A stretch of DNA of 64,000 nucleotides, from assembly GCA_001939145.1 (NCBI GenBank), contig LSRX01000079.1, positions 232,991 through 296,990 on the forward strand. Direction: 5' to 3'. Position 1 is the stretch's first letter. Every line of letters starts with the position of its first letter. The notes beneath the pieces are model-generated. The model was given only the letters and a program-made list of their open reading frames with translations. It was not told the origin of the DNA and searched no databases. Of the stretch, positions 10,291 to 21,044 are shown piece after piece. A program made the translations under genes and the position numbers. The DNA is from Symbiodinium microadriaticum. Taxonomy: Eukaryota > Sar > Dinophyceae > Suessiales > Symbiodiniaceae.

Positions 10291-11930
10291 CCAACTTGTA
10301 GGTGACAAACCACCCGAGCAGCCCGGCCAGCCAAACCCGAATCTCAGGTTTAGCCACGAATTGAGGCTTGTGCGTCGAGACCATCGAGAATCAAGACTTG
10401 CGAGTACCATTTTGTGTGGTTTTGAATGCTCCAAAAGCCATGTGAATTTGATAATCGGCTTCCACAAATAAACCCGAAATTAAGGTTTAGCTACACCCGA
10501 ATGGTCGCCATGCGAGGCAGCTTGGTTAGGTAGGCCAGTTGCTACACCCTAAAATAAGGTTTAGCTAGACCCGAATGGACGATTTGGCGTGGCTTTCAGA
10601 GTCTAAAACCATACAAGTTTGTATGGTTTTGAAAGCTCCAAAAGCCATGTGAATCTGATAATCAGCTTCGTTCAAACAAAGCCGACATTCAGGTTTAGTT
10701 TAGCTAGGCCGGAACTGTCGCCATGCGAATCAGCTTGGTTAGCTAGACCAGTTGCTAAACCCGAAATTAAGGTTTAGCAAGACCCGAACGGACGATGTAG
10801 TGTGGCTATCAAAGTCTAAAACCATCGAAAATCAAGAATTGCGAGCCTCAAAATACCATTTTGATTGTTTCGAATGCTGCAAAAGCTATGCGAGTTTGAT
10901 AATCAGACTGGTTAGTTAAACCCGAAATTAAGGTTTAGCTAGACCCGAATGGTCGCCATGCGAATCAGCTTGTGGTTAGCTACAGCAGGTGCTAAACCGG
11001 AAATTAAGGTTTAGCTACACCCGAATGGAAAATCTGGCATGGCTTTCGGAGTCTAAAACCATCGAAAATCAAGAATTGCGATCCTCAAAAGACCATTTTG
11101 TGTGGTTTTGAATGTTCCAAAAGCCATGATTCATGTGAATCTGAAAATCGGCTTCGTTAAATGAACCCGACATTAAGATTTTGCTAGACCAGTTGCTAAA
11201 CCCCGAAAAGACGGTTTAGCAAGACCCGAATAGACGATTTGGCAGGGCTTTCAGAGTCTACAAGCATCGAAAATCAAGAATTGCGAGCCTCGAATATACA
11301 ATTTTGTTTGGTTTGATTGTTCCTCGGCTTCGTTAAATAAACCCGAAATTAAGGTTTTGCTAGACCCGAATTGTGGCCATGCGAATCAGCTGCAACCATC
11401 GAAAATAAGGACTTGCGAGCTTCAAGAAAGATACCATTTTGCATGGTTTTCCATGCTCCAAAAGCTATGCGAATCTGATAATCAGACTGGTTAGTTAAAC
11501 CCGAAATTAAGGTTTAGCTAGACCCGAATGGTCGCCATGCGAATCAGCTTGTGGTTAGCTACAGCAGGTGCTAAACCGGAAATTAAGGCTTAGCTACACC
11601 CGAATGGACGATTTGGCATGGCTTTCGGAGTCTACAGCCGTCGAAAATCAAGAATTGCTAGCCTTCAAACATTTTGCGTTTCAAAGCCATGTGAATCTGA
11701 AAATCAGCTTCGTTAAATAAACCCGACATTAAGGTGTAGCAGCTTGCTTATCAAGGCCCGATGCACGATTTGGCGTGGCTGTCAGAGTATTAAAATCATG
11801 GAAAATCAAGAAATTCGAGCCTGAACAAACAATTCTGCGTGGTTTTGCTTGTTCCAAAAGGCGCGACAATCAGCAGTGGTTAGTTAGTTACACTCGAAAT
11901 TAGCTGGAATCGAAATCAAGTTGGGTTAAG
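10290..11930. repeat. long degenerate tandem array, about 200-250-bp unit
   Basis: Seven to eight diverged copies of a unit carrying, in order, CCCGAAATTAAGGTTTAGC, AGACCCGAATGG, GCCATGCGAATCAGCTTG, AACCATCGAAAATCAAGAA, CCATTTTGTGTGGTTTTGAA and CCAAAAGCCATGTGAATCTG. Copies of the last word lie at about 10431, 10638, 10868, 11117, 11458 and 11683. Some copies have internal deletions. No copy contains a long open frame. The AAGGTTTAGC element is itself repeated within units and is reminiscent of decayed TTTAGGG sequence. Confidence 0.85.
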
Positions 11931-12244
11931 TTCAGCTTAACCTAAGATATGGGTTTAAGTACCTAAGCTAAGGTGGACAAGCAACTGTTGCGATTCAAAA
12001 GCTGCAACAGTCATGCAAACAACACACTGGGCGGACGCAGTAGACACGATTTCCCATTGGGGTCGTCTAAAAATCAGGCTGCAAGACCAGCACAAAGCAT
12101 ATGTAGATTAACTCCTTGCATCGTCACCGGTTGAGGGTTGACGACATATTCGTCTGACGTCAGTCAGGTTCAGGAATCCAGGCTTAAGGGATGTGGTTGA
12201 AGGGCCCTCGCGAAGTCTTCCGCTGGTATAGTGCTGCAAGCCCA
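11930..12244. other. no gene seen
   Basis: The last decayed edge of the repeat array, then unique sequence without a supported frame. The downstream gene remnant may begin near 12245. Confidence 0.35.
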
Positions 12245-13255
12245 GGCTGGGGCTTCGTCTGAGCGAGGCTGCAGAGCCGCGAAGCCAGTCCTTCCGGGCA
12301 AAGCGCAAGAGAGGCCTGGATGTGCCGAACGGTGACCGCATCTTCTATGCGATCGAGGTGAGGTTCGAGCCAGCTGTGTTTCAGACAATGGAGCGAGGAA
12401 GCAAAGTGTCTATGCTGGGTGATGGCCTCATGTTCGAGCTGAATATTAGCGGCAAAAGCCTGGGTGAGGCGGGTCTGGACCCTTGCAGTCAGTAGTCATG
12501 TTCTGAAGTCAGGATCCCAAGTCACATTCGTGCTTGCTCCTTGCCCTTGCAGTTCGAGAAGTGGCCGGGACTTGAGTTTGCTGTCTTCCAGACCAATGTG
12601 GTCGTGGATGTGCAGCCGAACACTTCGCACACGTGAAATTCTTCAAGATGACTGACAACGGTGACCACAAGAAGCTCATCGACATCCTGAGCAAGAACAT
12701 GGTCGGCGGCAGCAGACTGAATGCTGACACTGCGTGCTTCTTTCGCGACCCGGCGACCCTCGTCTTGCTTGCATGGGTGACTGGTAGAGGTGAAAACCAG
12801 GATCGAGTGTCGCCTCACGCAGTTGCAAGCGGAGAAGTGGAATGCCGGGTGGGCGCACCTGGACAAGGGCATCTCCCCTCTCTGCCCGTTCTCTTTCTGG
12901 ACACGGTCGGACGAGATGCAGTGGACCTCAACGGTCGAACTGAGGGCGAGGGTGACGTTGAACAAGAGTGATCGCCAAAGCTTTCCACGGTGACAAAGGG
13001 TGACGCCTTGTTGTTTTACAAGGACTGCCTGAAGTCTGTTCAACTCAGACTTCAGGATGCGCAAGGTCTTGTGCAGGACCTGGAGGATTAGCACAACAAG
13101 ATCCGTGACCTGGAGTCCATGGAGCCTGCGCCGATGGATGATGAGGACAAGGGTGAGAAGCACTCTGAGAAGCGGCCGAAGGTCGCGAAGCCGGTGTCCA
13201 GACAATGGTGCCAGCAGTCAACGATCCCGCCCCGTGCAATCATGGGTCTTGAGTG
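12245..13255 (+). pseudogene. decayed multi-exon gene, charged C-terminus
   Basis: A coding-like frame from about 12245 to the donor-like GGTGAGG at 12462 contains RIFYAIEVRFEPAVFQTMER. After an acceptor at 12552 comes a piece containing LEFAVFQTNVVVDVQPNTSH, then a 2-base shift at about 12631 into VKFFKMTDNGDHKKLIDILS. A GT-AG intron (about 12701-12789) joins in phase to a piece with LQAEKWNAGWAHLDKGISPL. The last piece (12987-13255) reads as a possible coiled coil (CLKSVQLRLQDAQGLVQDLE) with an in-frame TAG at about 13089, then an acidic and basic tail ending at TGA 13255. Frameshift plus stop argue for a pseudogene. The family is not recognised. Exon edges are approximate. Confidence 0.45.
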
Positions 13256-13890
13256 AGCCGTTGCATCGACTCGGTGCCTTTTTCGTAAAGTCATGGCTCA
13301 ACAGCTCTCCTAGAGGCTGCTTCATGTTTGTTTGAAGAGTGAGCCCTTGCATCGACTCCAGGCCTCTGTGACTGCAAAGCATGGATCGACATCTGTCGCA
13401 CAGGCTGCCTGACGTTCTCTTGAACCAGAGTGATCCCTTACATCGACTCCCGGCCTCTGTCTCTGAAAATCATGGCTAGACATCTGTCGCACAGGCTGCG
13501 TCACGTTGTTTCAAAGAAGAGTGACCCCCTTGCATCGACCCCCGGCATCGATCTTTCAAGGCATGACTCGAAATCTGTCGTCCAGGGGTCCAGGCTGCCT
13601 GACGTTCTTTTGAACCAGAGTGATCCCTGAAAATCGCCTCCCCGTCTCTGCTAAAGTCATGACATCTGTCGTATCGGCGGCCTGATGTTTTTTTTTAACC
13701 AAAGTGATCCCTTGCATCCCCGGCGTCGGTCTAAAAAGCCATGGCTCGACATCTGTCCTACAGGCTGCCTCACGTTCGTTTGAAACAGATTGATCCCTTG
13801 CATCGAGTCCCCGCCTCGTATTTCAAGTCATGGCTCGACATCTGTCGTAAAAGCGGCCTGACACTTTTGCACTAGAGTGCTTTTTCGTAG
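13250..13890. repeat. tandem repeat, about 88-bp unit, seven copies
   Basis: Units begin with GAGTGAnCCCTTGCATCGACTCC and carry GGCCTCTGTCT, TCATGGCTnGACATCTGTCG and CAGGCTGCCTGACGTTCTTTTGAA. Starts are at about 13250, 13339, 13428, 13519, 13617, 13700 and 13788, with a decayed eighth at 13870. The array begins at the end of the upstream gene remnant, so it may have grown from that gene's 3' region. Confidence 0.85.
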
Positions 13891-13901
13891 CACATCTAAA
13901 C

Positions 13902-14596
13902 ATGGCCGGCAAGGGTGATGTCGCGAAGAAGGACAGGTAACATTGAAGCCAGACACTTGGAAAATCAACGTTTGATTAACCTGAACAATCAGGACCGGGG
14001 CTCGGCGTTCCAGCGCGGCAATGTTGCGAAGAAGGACAGGTCACATTTTGCAAAGGGAAGTCGAGCATCAATCTTCAGCTTACCTGTGCAGAACCCGGCA
14101 GAGAAGAAGCGGGCGGTCCAGCGTCTCAAGGCCGCGCTTCAGCCGGCAATGTCGCGAAGCAGGACAGGTCACATTTTGAAAAGAGAAGTCGAGCATCAAT
14201 CTTCAGCTTACTTGTACAGAACCCGGCAGAGAAGAGGCAGGTCGTCCAGCGTCTCAAGGCCGTCAAGAAGGACAGGTAAGATTTTGGCCAGAAAAGTGGA
14301 AAACCAATTTCTTGCTGAGCTGCACAGGAGCCGGGCTCGCAGAATCAATCGGTGAAGCACGGCGATGTCAAGAAGGGCATGGAAAACGAATGCTGGGTTC
14401 CCCTCAATATGCAGCTCACCTGAGCAGGAGCCGGGCTGGCAAAAGCAGGCGGTGAAGCACAGCGATGTCGTGTAGCAGGGCAGGCAACATCTTCGGCAGA
14501 GAAGTGGAAAACCGAATTGTAATTTCATGTGTACAGGAGCCAGGCTCGCAGAAGCAAGCGGTGAAACGCGGCGATGTGGTGAAGAAGGACAAGTAA
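13902..14596 (+). CDS. tandemly repeated mini-exons with short introns
   Basis: ATG 13902 opens MAGKGDVAKKDR followed by GTAACA. Five further units of about 110-130 bases follow. Each has an exon-like part (consensus close to EPGSQKQAVKRGDVAKKDR, e.g. ending at about 14038, 14166, 14274 and 14596) and an intron-like part starting GTAACATT/GTCACATT/GTAAGATT and ending in CAG. Both edges of each intron-like part carry the same few bases (CAGG), so the splice phase is ambiguous and I could not obtain one continuous reading frame. The encoded peptide would be a short, very basic repeat. This is either a gene built by exon-intron duplication or a degraded one; some units carry stops. Function unknown. 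Confidence 0.4.
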
Positions 14597-14721
14597 CGTC
14601 GCGGCTGGATAGTCGGAGTATCTTGCAGTCGCAGGAGATGTTTGAAGATGTCCCCCAGAGTCCTGCGAAAAGGGGTCGATCCTTGCCGTAGGCCAGGTGC
14701 AAGAAATCATCGCAAGTTCTT

Positions 14722-14964
14722 GTGGCAAGCGCATTAGAGAGACTGAACACATTGCTGGAGGCCGCTACCAGCTACCAGCTCCGAAAAGAAAAGGTGCACC
14801 GGCGACACGTGGAGCAGGAAATCAAGATTCTCAGTGAGATCGCTAACTATCGTTCCATATCGCAAGCTCCGTGGGCGAGAGTGCTGAAGTCGGGTCTCCC
14901 TGATGGGTACAAGATCGGCACGGAAGTAGACGTGCTTCAGGAGGAGGCCGAGGTCTGGGCCTGA
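14722..14964 (+). CDS. hypothetical exon or small protein, about 80 aa
   Basis: An open frame of 80 codons, also open for a short distance upstream, ending in TGA at 14962-14964. The product is helical and charged (ALERLNTLLEAATSYQLRKE) with a C-terminal acidic stretch (EVDVLQEEAEVWA). It follows the mini-exon array by about 130 bases. No family is recognised and no ATG is seen at the beginning, so it could be a terminal exon. A second frame is open across the first half. Confidence 0.3.
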   Translation: MASALERLNTLLEAATSYQLRKEKVHRRHVEQEIKILSEIANYRSISQAPWARVLKSGLPDGYKIGTEVDVLQEEAEVWA

Positions 14965-15764
14965 GACAGCCGCAGTGTTTCAGACGAGTGCTTGCAGAGT
15001 AGGCCTTGGAGTGCAAAATTGAGTTGTGGTCTGCATGGCCCTAAGAACTACATCGTGGAGTACATGCAGCCTTGTGCGGCTTCGCAGCGGCGGTGCCTCT
15101 TGGACATCAGTTTCATTGTCGCTCTAGAGACTGACGTCTACATGGTATTCCTAAGACGTGCAGGTTTGAAGTCGATTCGCATGTGACAAAAAGAAACAGC
15201 ATTCTCGAACAGACCCATGCAGAAAAAATCAAAGCTGTGGACCAGTCTCGGCCCTGAGGCTGCATGAGCCGGCTTACGGGCCGACCTTCCTTAGTGACGT
15301 GGTGACCCGGGCGAGACCAGCCGCGAGTCATCTCTGCTGTGAGCCATTTGTTGCCGCCCTTGTTCATTGTCGGAATATTCGAGTGATCAATCATGACTAT
15401 ACATGTATCTTGTAGGACGTACATCTGTATAACAATCATGATGACGTGTAAACAGGCTTGCGATTGCTGTGTGGGCAGGCTTCTTGGCAAGGGCAACATT
15501 CTGGGTTGAAGTCCTTGCTTCTTCAACAGCAAGGTCCATTGGACTCGACAGTCGAGTTGGTTTAATCCAATCTCAGAAGCTTGGCGTGTACACGTGTTAT
15601 CGGACAATGACGTTGAAGAGGCCAGGCGTCTTTTGCAGAGACTGCCCAGCAGTACTGTACATGTGGTTTGCATCTTAGCAAATCGAGCAGGGTGATTCAT
15701 TCAGATCGAAAAGGTGATGTTCTGGGCCTCAGCAGCCCTTTAGTTCCGAGTGCATGAGGAAATC
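14965..15764. other. no gene seen
   Basis: Short frames on both strands only. A minus-strand frame of 195 codons (15113-15700) has no protein-like features that I can point to. Confidence 0.35.
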
Positions 15765-16015
15765 CGATGTTCTCGGTTGGCCGCCCGCTAACTACAATTG
15801 TATGGTGTTCAAAGCGCAAACTATATAATAAATCCGGGTTGGCCGTCCGCTAACCGCCAAGACGAGGTTTGTAGGGTTCCTTTCATATATCTTATTTATA
15901 TAACAAAACCTGTATGTTCTGGGATGTCCGCCAACTAGCCACAATTATATGGTTTTCATAGCACCAAGTAGAGAACCGGGGTTAGCTGCCGGCCAACCGA
16001 ATTGATCAGGTTTTT
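15765..16015. repeat. degenerate tandem repeat, about 70-bp unit
   Basis: Three to four copies of a unit with CCGGGTTGGCCGTCCGCTAAC, ACAATTGTATGGTTTTCA and AAACTATATAATAAA-like words, at about 15770, 15832, 15915 and 15975. No coding frame. Confidence 0.65.
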
Positions 16016-16123
16016 CGGTCCACGCGCAGTCAGAGTGTAAACGTCGATCCTCAGGCTTGCGCAGCAGCTTGCGCCAATCAAGGACAGGAAGCCGGAGCAG
16101 CAGAGTAGGGACGACACGGGGTC

Positions 16124-17236
16124 ATGAATGACGACATCAGCCTTGCTGCTTCCTCTGCTGTGGACTCGGACTTTGATCATTTGCTCGCGGTCTCTGAGGG
16201 TCAGGGCAGTGTGAATGTGAACATCGGAAGTGATGACGACATGGCCAGCTCCTGCGACAACGACTTTGTTAGTCTTCAGAGAAGTTCCGAGGAAATGCAT
16301 GGCGTCATGGCGGGTGTCAGCTACCAGACCCAGGGGCCAGCGGCAAGGTTCCTTCCGCTCCAAGTCTGGCCGCCTACGAGACATCGTCCAACAATGTCGA
16401 CCGATGACAATATTCAGGAATCCGGTGGCTAGAACTACAACGTCATCTACACCGACGCATACTTCAAACAGGGATAACAGATCTGGGCCCGGGCGATGAA
16501 GATCTGCCTAATTGGAATTCCACCGAGACTAACAACATCCAGAATGGATGGGCCGCCGTTTGCTTCCACCAACGTGATGTTCGACGAGCAGCCTACTTCC
16601 AAGGTCGAACCTTGGTCGGACGGTTTCTACCTGCAGTGCTGCGATAATGAGGCATCCAAACATGCGCTCATCAACGGGGTGGGCAAGCAGCAACTACTTA
16701 ATTGTCTTATCGCCGCACATTGAACGTGGCACATTCGCCGCCGACTTGCACACCGACCCGCGCACTCAGTCGAATCGAAGATTTCGCCGAGGCTCGACAG
16801 TGGATGGGAATCGAGTTACTTCTCTCGACCATCACGAGTAGGGCCACGAAGATTACAGGGGACAAATTTTGCAGCCAATACTTGCTTCTAGGATGTACCG
16901 GGCATCGATAAAATACATCGAGCCCTCCGAGGGAGAGACCGGTAAGGTCTCGTTGGCATTAGCCTGCGATGGGAGGACGCGACCACCACCGCTGGGAAAC
17001 GGTCGGTCCTCCTAACATCGAAAGAACATTTCTGCATGAAATACATCGAAACTTTCGATGAACCCGATCAGACTCCACAGAGAGTCAGAATCGCAGAACA
17101 CGCCACCGAAGCGAAAGCAGTTGGAAAAAAACAGCGCATGGCAGGGATCTACGGTGTACCGGTCACAATTGTAGTGCATCAGCATGAGGCAATACCGACA
17201 CATGTGTTTTTTGTTCAGGTGGCTTGCCACTTTTGA
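16124..17236 (+). other. cluster of coding-like frames, unresolved
   Basis: Several coding-like pieces follow each other in different + frames: an acidic piece at 16124-16432 (VNVNIGSDDDMASSCDNDFV), one at about 16435-16670 (NIQNGWAAVCFHQRDVRRAA), one ending about 16850 (RIEDFAEARQWMGIELLLST), and two that share a KYIE start (16915 and 17036). No splice model joined them without breaks and no family is recognised. It may be a decayed gene or a gene whose introns I could not place. Confidence 0.3.
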
Positions 17237-17740
17237 CTCAACTGTTGGGATTCAGGCTGAAGCGATTGCATGACACGCTTTGGGTGATAGTAGATCGGAC
17301 CAGACGAAGAGAAAACTGCACAGTCTGTGTTGTGACTTGAACAGGTTCCGACCGGCCACCATAGACCATCAACGGTTTGAGCTCATCAATTCGAAACACA
17401 GCTGCCACTGAAGCGCCGCCGTTTGTGCGGCAAGTGTATGCGAAATTTGAACGGCTGACGTGCACCTCCTCAACGCTGAAGGCACTTGATTTATCCTGAT
17501 TTTTGAGCAGCAAGCAGCAGCAGCAACAACAGAGACATGGCACCACTCTGCCGTATCGCTATTTACAGTATCGTTCGACATTCCCGAAACCACAGTAAAT
17601 GCAACAAAAGGCACCAGTATGCAAGTCGTGTGCTCGCACTGATCAAAGCCGGTTGACAAGTGCAAGGACTCTGTAGCACGCCATGCCATGAACAAACAAA
17701 CCTATGAACTCCGAGAAACAAGGTGCCCTGCCGTCCGAAG

Positions 17741-19633
17741 CCACTTCCTGGCCAGTTGTCAACCAGATTGAGAGCCACGTCTACCTGCAGCAGCCAGGGC
17801 TTGTTGAGTTCTGCAAGGCGGGGAAAGCTGAATCTTGCCGAATTCGCATGATGGGACACAGTGGTTGGAGGTTTTTGCCGCTCGTGTAAAGAAGGGCATT
17901 CTAATGAGTTTCATTGCGACGCGTTTCAGCAAAGCCGGCAGGGTCCCTTGCAGCAAAAACACGCATGGATATGGTCATCGCTTCGTGAACTTGCAGGAAC
18001 CAGGTCATGGTCCCAATCCAAGATGCCCCCGAAATCATCCCGGCTCCAGGCGCACGGGATAGGAGTGACAGCGTTCTCGCCGCTCGGAGCGTCACTGGGC
18101 CGCAGTCAATGCACGGCAAACTGGCGGTGTTTGGCTGGTAGCCGCCTTCAGTCAGGCCTAATATGATGCTGGTGGGAACATGCACAAGGGCCGAGTGAGA
18201 CATCATGTCGACAGCTAAACAAAAGTACTGGTACTTGAAGCACAGTGCACCGAGAACGTAGGAAAGTTGACGATTCGAGCAGATCGAACAAGAACTCCAT
18301 GTTACCTAGCGCAGTTTGGTGCAACGTGATATTCAGTGTGTATGCCAAATCTGCAACCCAGAAACAAGCATTGAATACTCAGACAAAACTCTGCTTCCAG
18401 TTCTGCAGGATTAAGAATTCAGAAACTCTGAGAACTCGAACTTGAAGAGATGAGAAGCAAGACAAGCGTTCGATGATGAGGCTGAAGCTTAAACAGAGCC
18501 ACACTTGAGTGTTGGATGTGAGACGTTTCCGCGCTTGAGTTTCGCCTGTGAGTAATTTGAAGCTCCCACCGCAAACCCCGCCATTGAACCCTAAGACCCT
18601 AGGCCCCAAATCCAAACGTTAAGTTCTCAGCTCTAAACCCACACCAACCCCAACCTCAAATCCCCAAACCCGCAGCCGAACCCCAAACCCCAAAATCCGA
18701 AACCGTAAGCCCAAAGCCCCCCAACACCCCTGGCCTGATTGTTTTGGAGCTTTTCCGCGTTGTTTTCCGTGATTCTGCGTCCAAACGCGCCGCACGAGCC
18801 TAGTGTTCAGGAACGCATAAAGCCAGTGTTCAGGGCGCTTGGGCTTCGGCTTTGCATGTCTCGACATCGAGCCGCCTTGGATAGCTGTGAAAACCAGTTC
18901 GTCGCTGCATTCCGTGTTAGTTGTGGCATGTCGTGGGCGTTGTTGTTCACTGTATAGGCATGGAGCAATTGCAAATAGAATTTGGTGGTCCATGCTTCAT
19001 CATGTGGATGTCGGGGAGCCTGGGTGAAGACATATATAGTGAATCAAATCTTGTACCAGACAGGAAGTCTTACATGAACATCGGCTTGGCCACTGCCGAC
19101 GAAGATTGTTTTCTGGAGCCAACTCTGCAGTCCATTGCGACTGCACATGGGAAGACTGTCGGCCAGGTGCTAAGCGCTTCGAGTGCGATGTCGATACACA
19201 GCTACCGCCAGCGCCTTTTGAGCCCACTGAATATGCAGCTGAGGACAGGTAGCATTACGTTTTCAAGTGCAGCGTGGATGCTCAGTAGTGCCAAAGAGTC
19301 AGCCACTTGGACTGCATGGTGCGCCGTGTTTGGGCCACCCGAATATGTTGTAGTATTGGACACGTCGCGATACCACCAATGGCTGACACAGACTTGTGCA
19401 CTGCAGAGGAGCAACGACAGATTGAAAGAGAATCTCGACATTTTGGGCTTCGAGCTCTCTGCGGAGGAATTCCGATCAACACAGGTCAAAGAATTAAATT
19501 AGGACAATTAGGATGTCTCCACAATACTGAAGATCACCCATGCCACCAGCAATCCGCACAGGAGATGCAGGCTATCGAAAAGTTGGAGCAGCTTGTCTGC
19601 CCTGTGCCACTTGCAGGGTTGTCCCTGTTGTGA
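17741..19633 (+). CDS. aldo/keto reductase, C-terminal half, six exons
   Basis: Aldo/keto reductases are cytosolic NAD(P)H-dependent (beta/alpha)8-barrel enzymes that reduce carbonyl compounds. Six small exons (17741-17817, 18050-18090, 19064-19166, 19249-19295, 19409-19466, 19562-19633) join with no stop and consistent phase into about 131 residues. Family hallmarks appear in the right order: PVVNQIESHVYLQQPGLVEF, HGIGVTAFSPLGA, EPTLQSIATAHGKTVGQ, VALRFQVQRGCSVVPKS (the coenzyme-binding PKS loop), DRLKENLDILGFELSAEE and MQAIEKLEQ. Introns are GC-AG (17818-18049), GT-AG (18091-19063), GT-AG (19167-19248), GA-AG (19296-19408) and GA-AG (19467-19561). The N-terminal half, with the catalytic Asp, Tyr, Lys and His, was not found upstream, so the copy may be truncated or its 5' exons lie beyond a long intron. 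The substrate cannot be inferred. Confidence 0.82.
18580..18730. repeat. degenerate telomere-like tract inside an intron
   Basis: AACCCTAAGACCCTAGG, CCCAAACCCGCAGCC, AACCCCAAACCCCAAAA and similar words. It lies inside the 973-base second intron of the aldo/keto reductase gene, so these tracts are tolerated within transcribed regions. Confidence 0.65.
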
Positions 19634-20736
19634 GACCGTCAGAGACCAGCATGATTAGTGAAGATGTGCGGGGCGAGTGACCTGCCCGTGACAATCTCTG
19701 ACATGCACATTTGAGATCACACTCCCTTCTTATTACTCTTGCGCGCCGGATGAAGCATGTTGCGGTGAGTAATGGCGTGTGTGCGAAGATGCCAAACACG
19801 TAAGCTCGTGCATATTTCATGCCGTGAAAGATCTCGCGAACAAGAATGCATGACTGGGAATTGGAACGGAGCCCGTTCTAGTGGAAGCAGCAGCAGCAGC
19901 ATAACAAATTGTCGGCCTTGACTTACACGTAATGCATTACCGAAGATGTGTATGCCACGAGCTGCGATGCAGCTTTGCAAGAAGGCGCAACCGGCGGTTC
20001 AACGATCCAGCTGTCTTTGCACGTGGCTGGGGTGCCCCAGGCTCTGTGCAGGGAAAGAGCATCGGAAGTGATGGCCTGCATCCTTAATGTGAGCGGTGTC
20101 AGGCATAGATGCTGTTTATAGAGTTGTTCATGCTTGCTACATTGCATTATGCTGGCAATGTTGCTCCTTCTTGGCAGACAGGCTCTTCGATTGCGCTGGT
20201 TGGTTGCCCGATTTATGCGTGATGCTCCATGCAACGGCATCATGGTCTCGATCGTCAGCTTTTGTAAGAAGAACTCTGGATCCTGGGCCCGACCAAAGGC
20301 GAGTTCGAGCTCGTGAGTTTCGGAGCATGCTGGCTGCTGTAACCATCAAGTGCTCACTCATCGGAGCCGCCGCAGTTCTCGACTTGTCCAGACACTCGAG
20401 AACTCTTCGAAGCTGAGCCGTTTCTATCCAAGTCTGTGCTTGGCAGACTTTCGGTGTAGATGGCTGTGCGTGCAGAGTAGATGCATCAAAAGTCGCGAGA
20501 CATGCTACATGTAGAACTTCTAGGCACTTGGCAGGATATGCAAACACGTAGGTCGAATGCCTGTGCGACTGGCCATTCACGCATATTCACGCAATGTGAA
20601 ATCTCTAAGAAGTTCCACTGCTTTGCCTCGTCACGCACTCTGCACGGCTCAAGCCACCTCCACCTTCATGCTCCTTTGATTCCATGTATCGTTGCGTGCA
20701 TGAGCCTGCCAAGGGAAGGCCCAACGCAGCCGGGCT
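19634..20736. other. intergenic, no gene seen
   Basis: Separates the aldo/keto reductase and cold-shock genes, both on the + strand. Frames of up to 147 codons are open on both strands without recognisable motifs. A short AGC/CAG run lies near 19885-19900. A competing short frame from ATG 20700 overlaps the start of the next gene. Confidence 0.4.
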
Positions 20737-21011
20737 ATGGTGGAGCAGGAGACACAGCCACGAAAGCGCCTGAGGACCGAACAGGGGGAGCCACCTGAGC
20801 AGGGGCAACCTGGCACAGACGCAGTTCTGGGAGCGGCTCCAACCGCGCCGGCTGAAGGCTCCAGTCCGCCTTCCATACCTGGCAATGGCTGCATGAAAGT
20901 GGCGGCTCCAGCTTCGCACATACCTCCAAATATGGCAAGCATGGGCATGCCTTGCAATGGATGCGGCTGTGGTGCTTCGCTGGGCTCCAACCCCGGAATG
21001 CTTGGGATCAT

Positions 21012-21044
<33 letters not shown>

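Noticed and set aside
12464..12655. Alternative + frame read through the intron
   Set aside because: Arg/Ser/Cys-rich composition and no domain; the other frame gives clearly more protein-like sequence.
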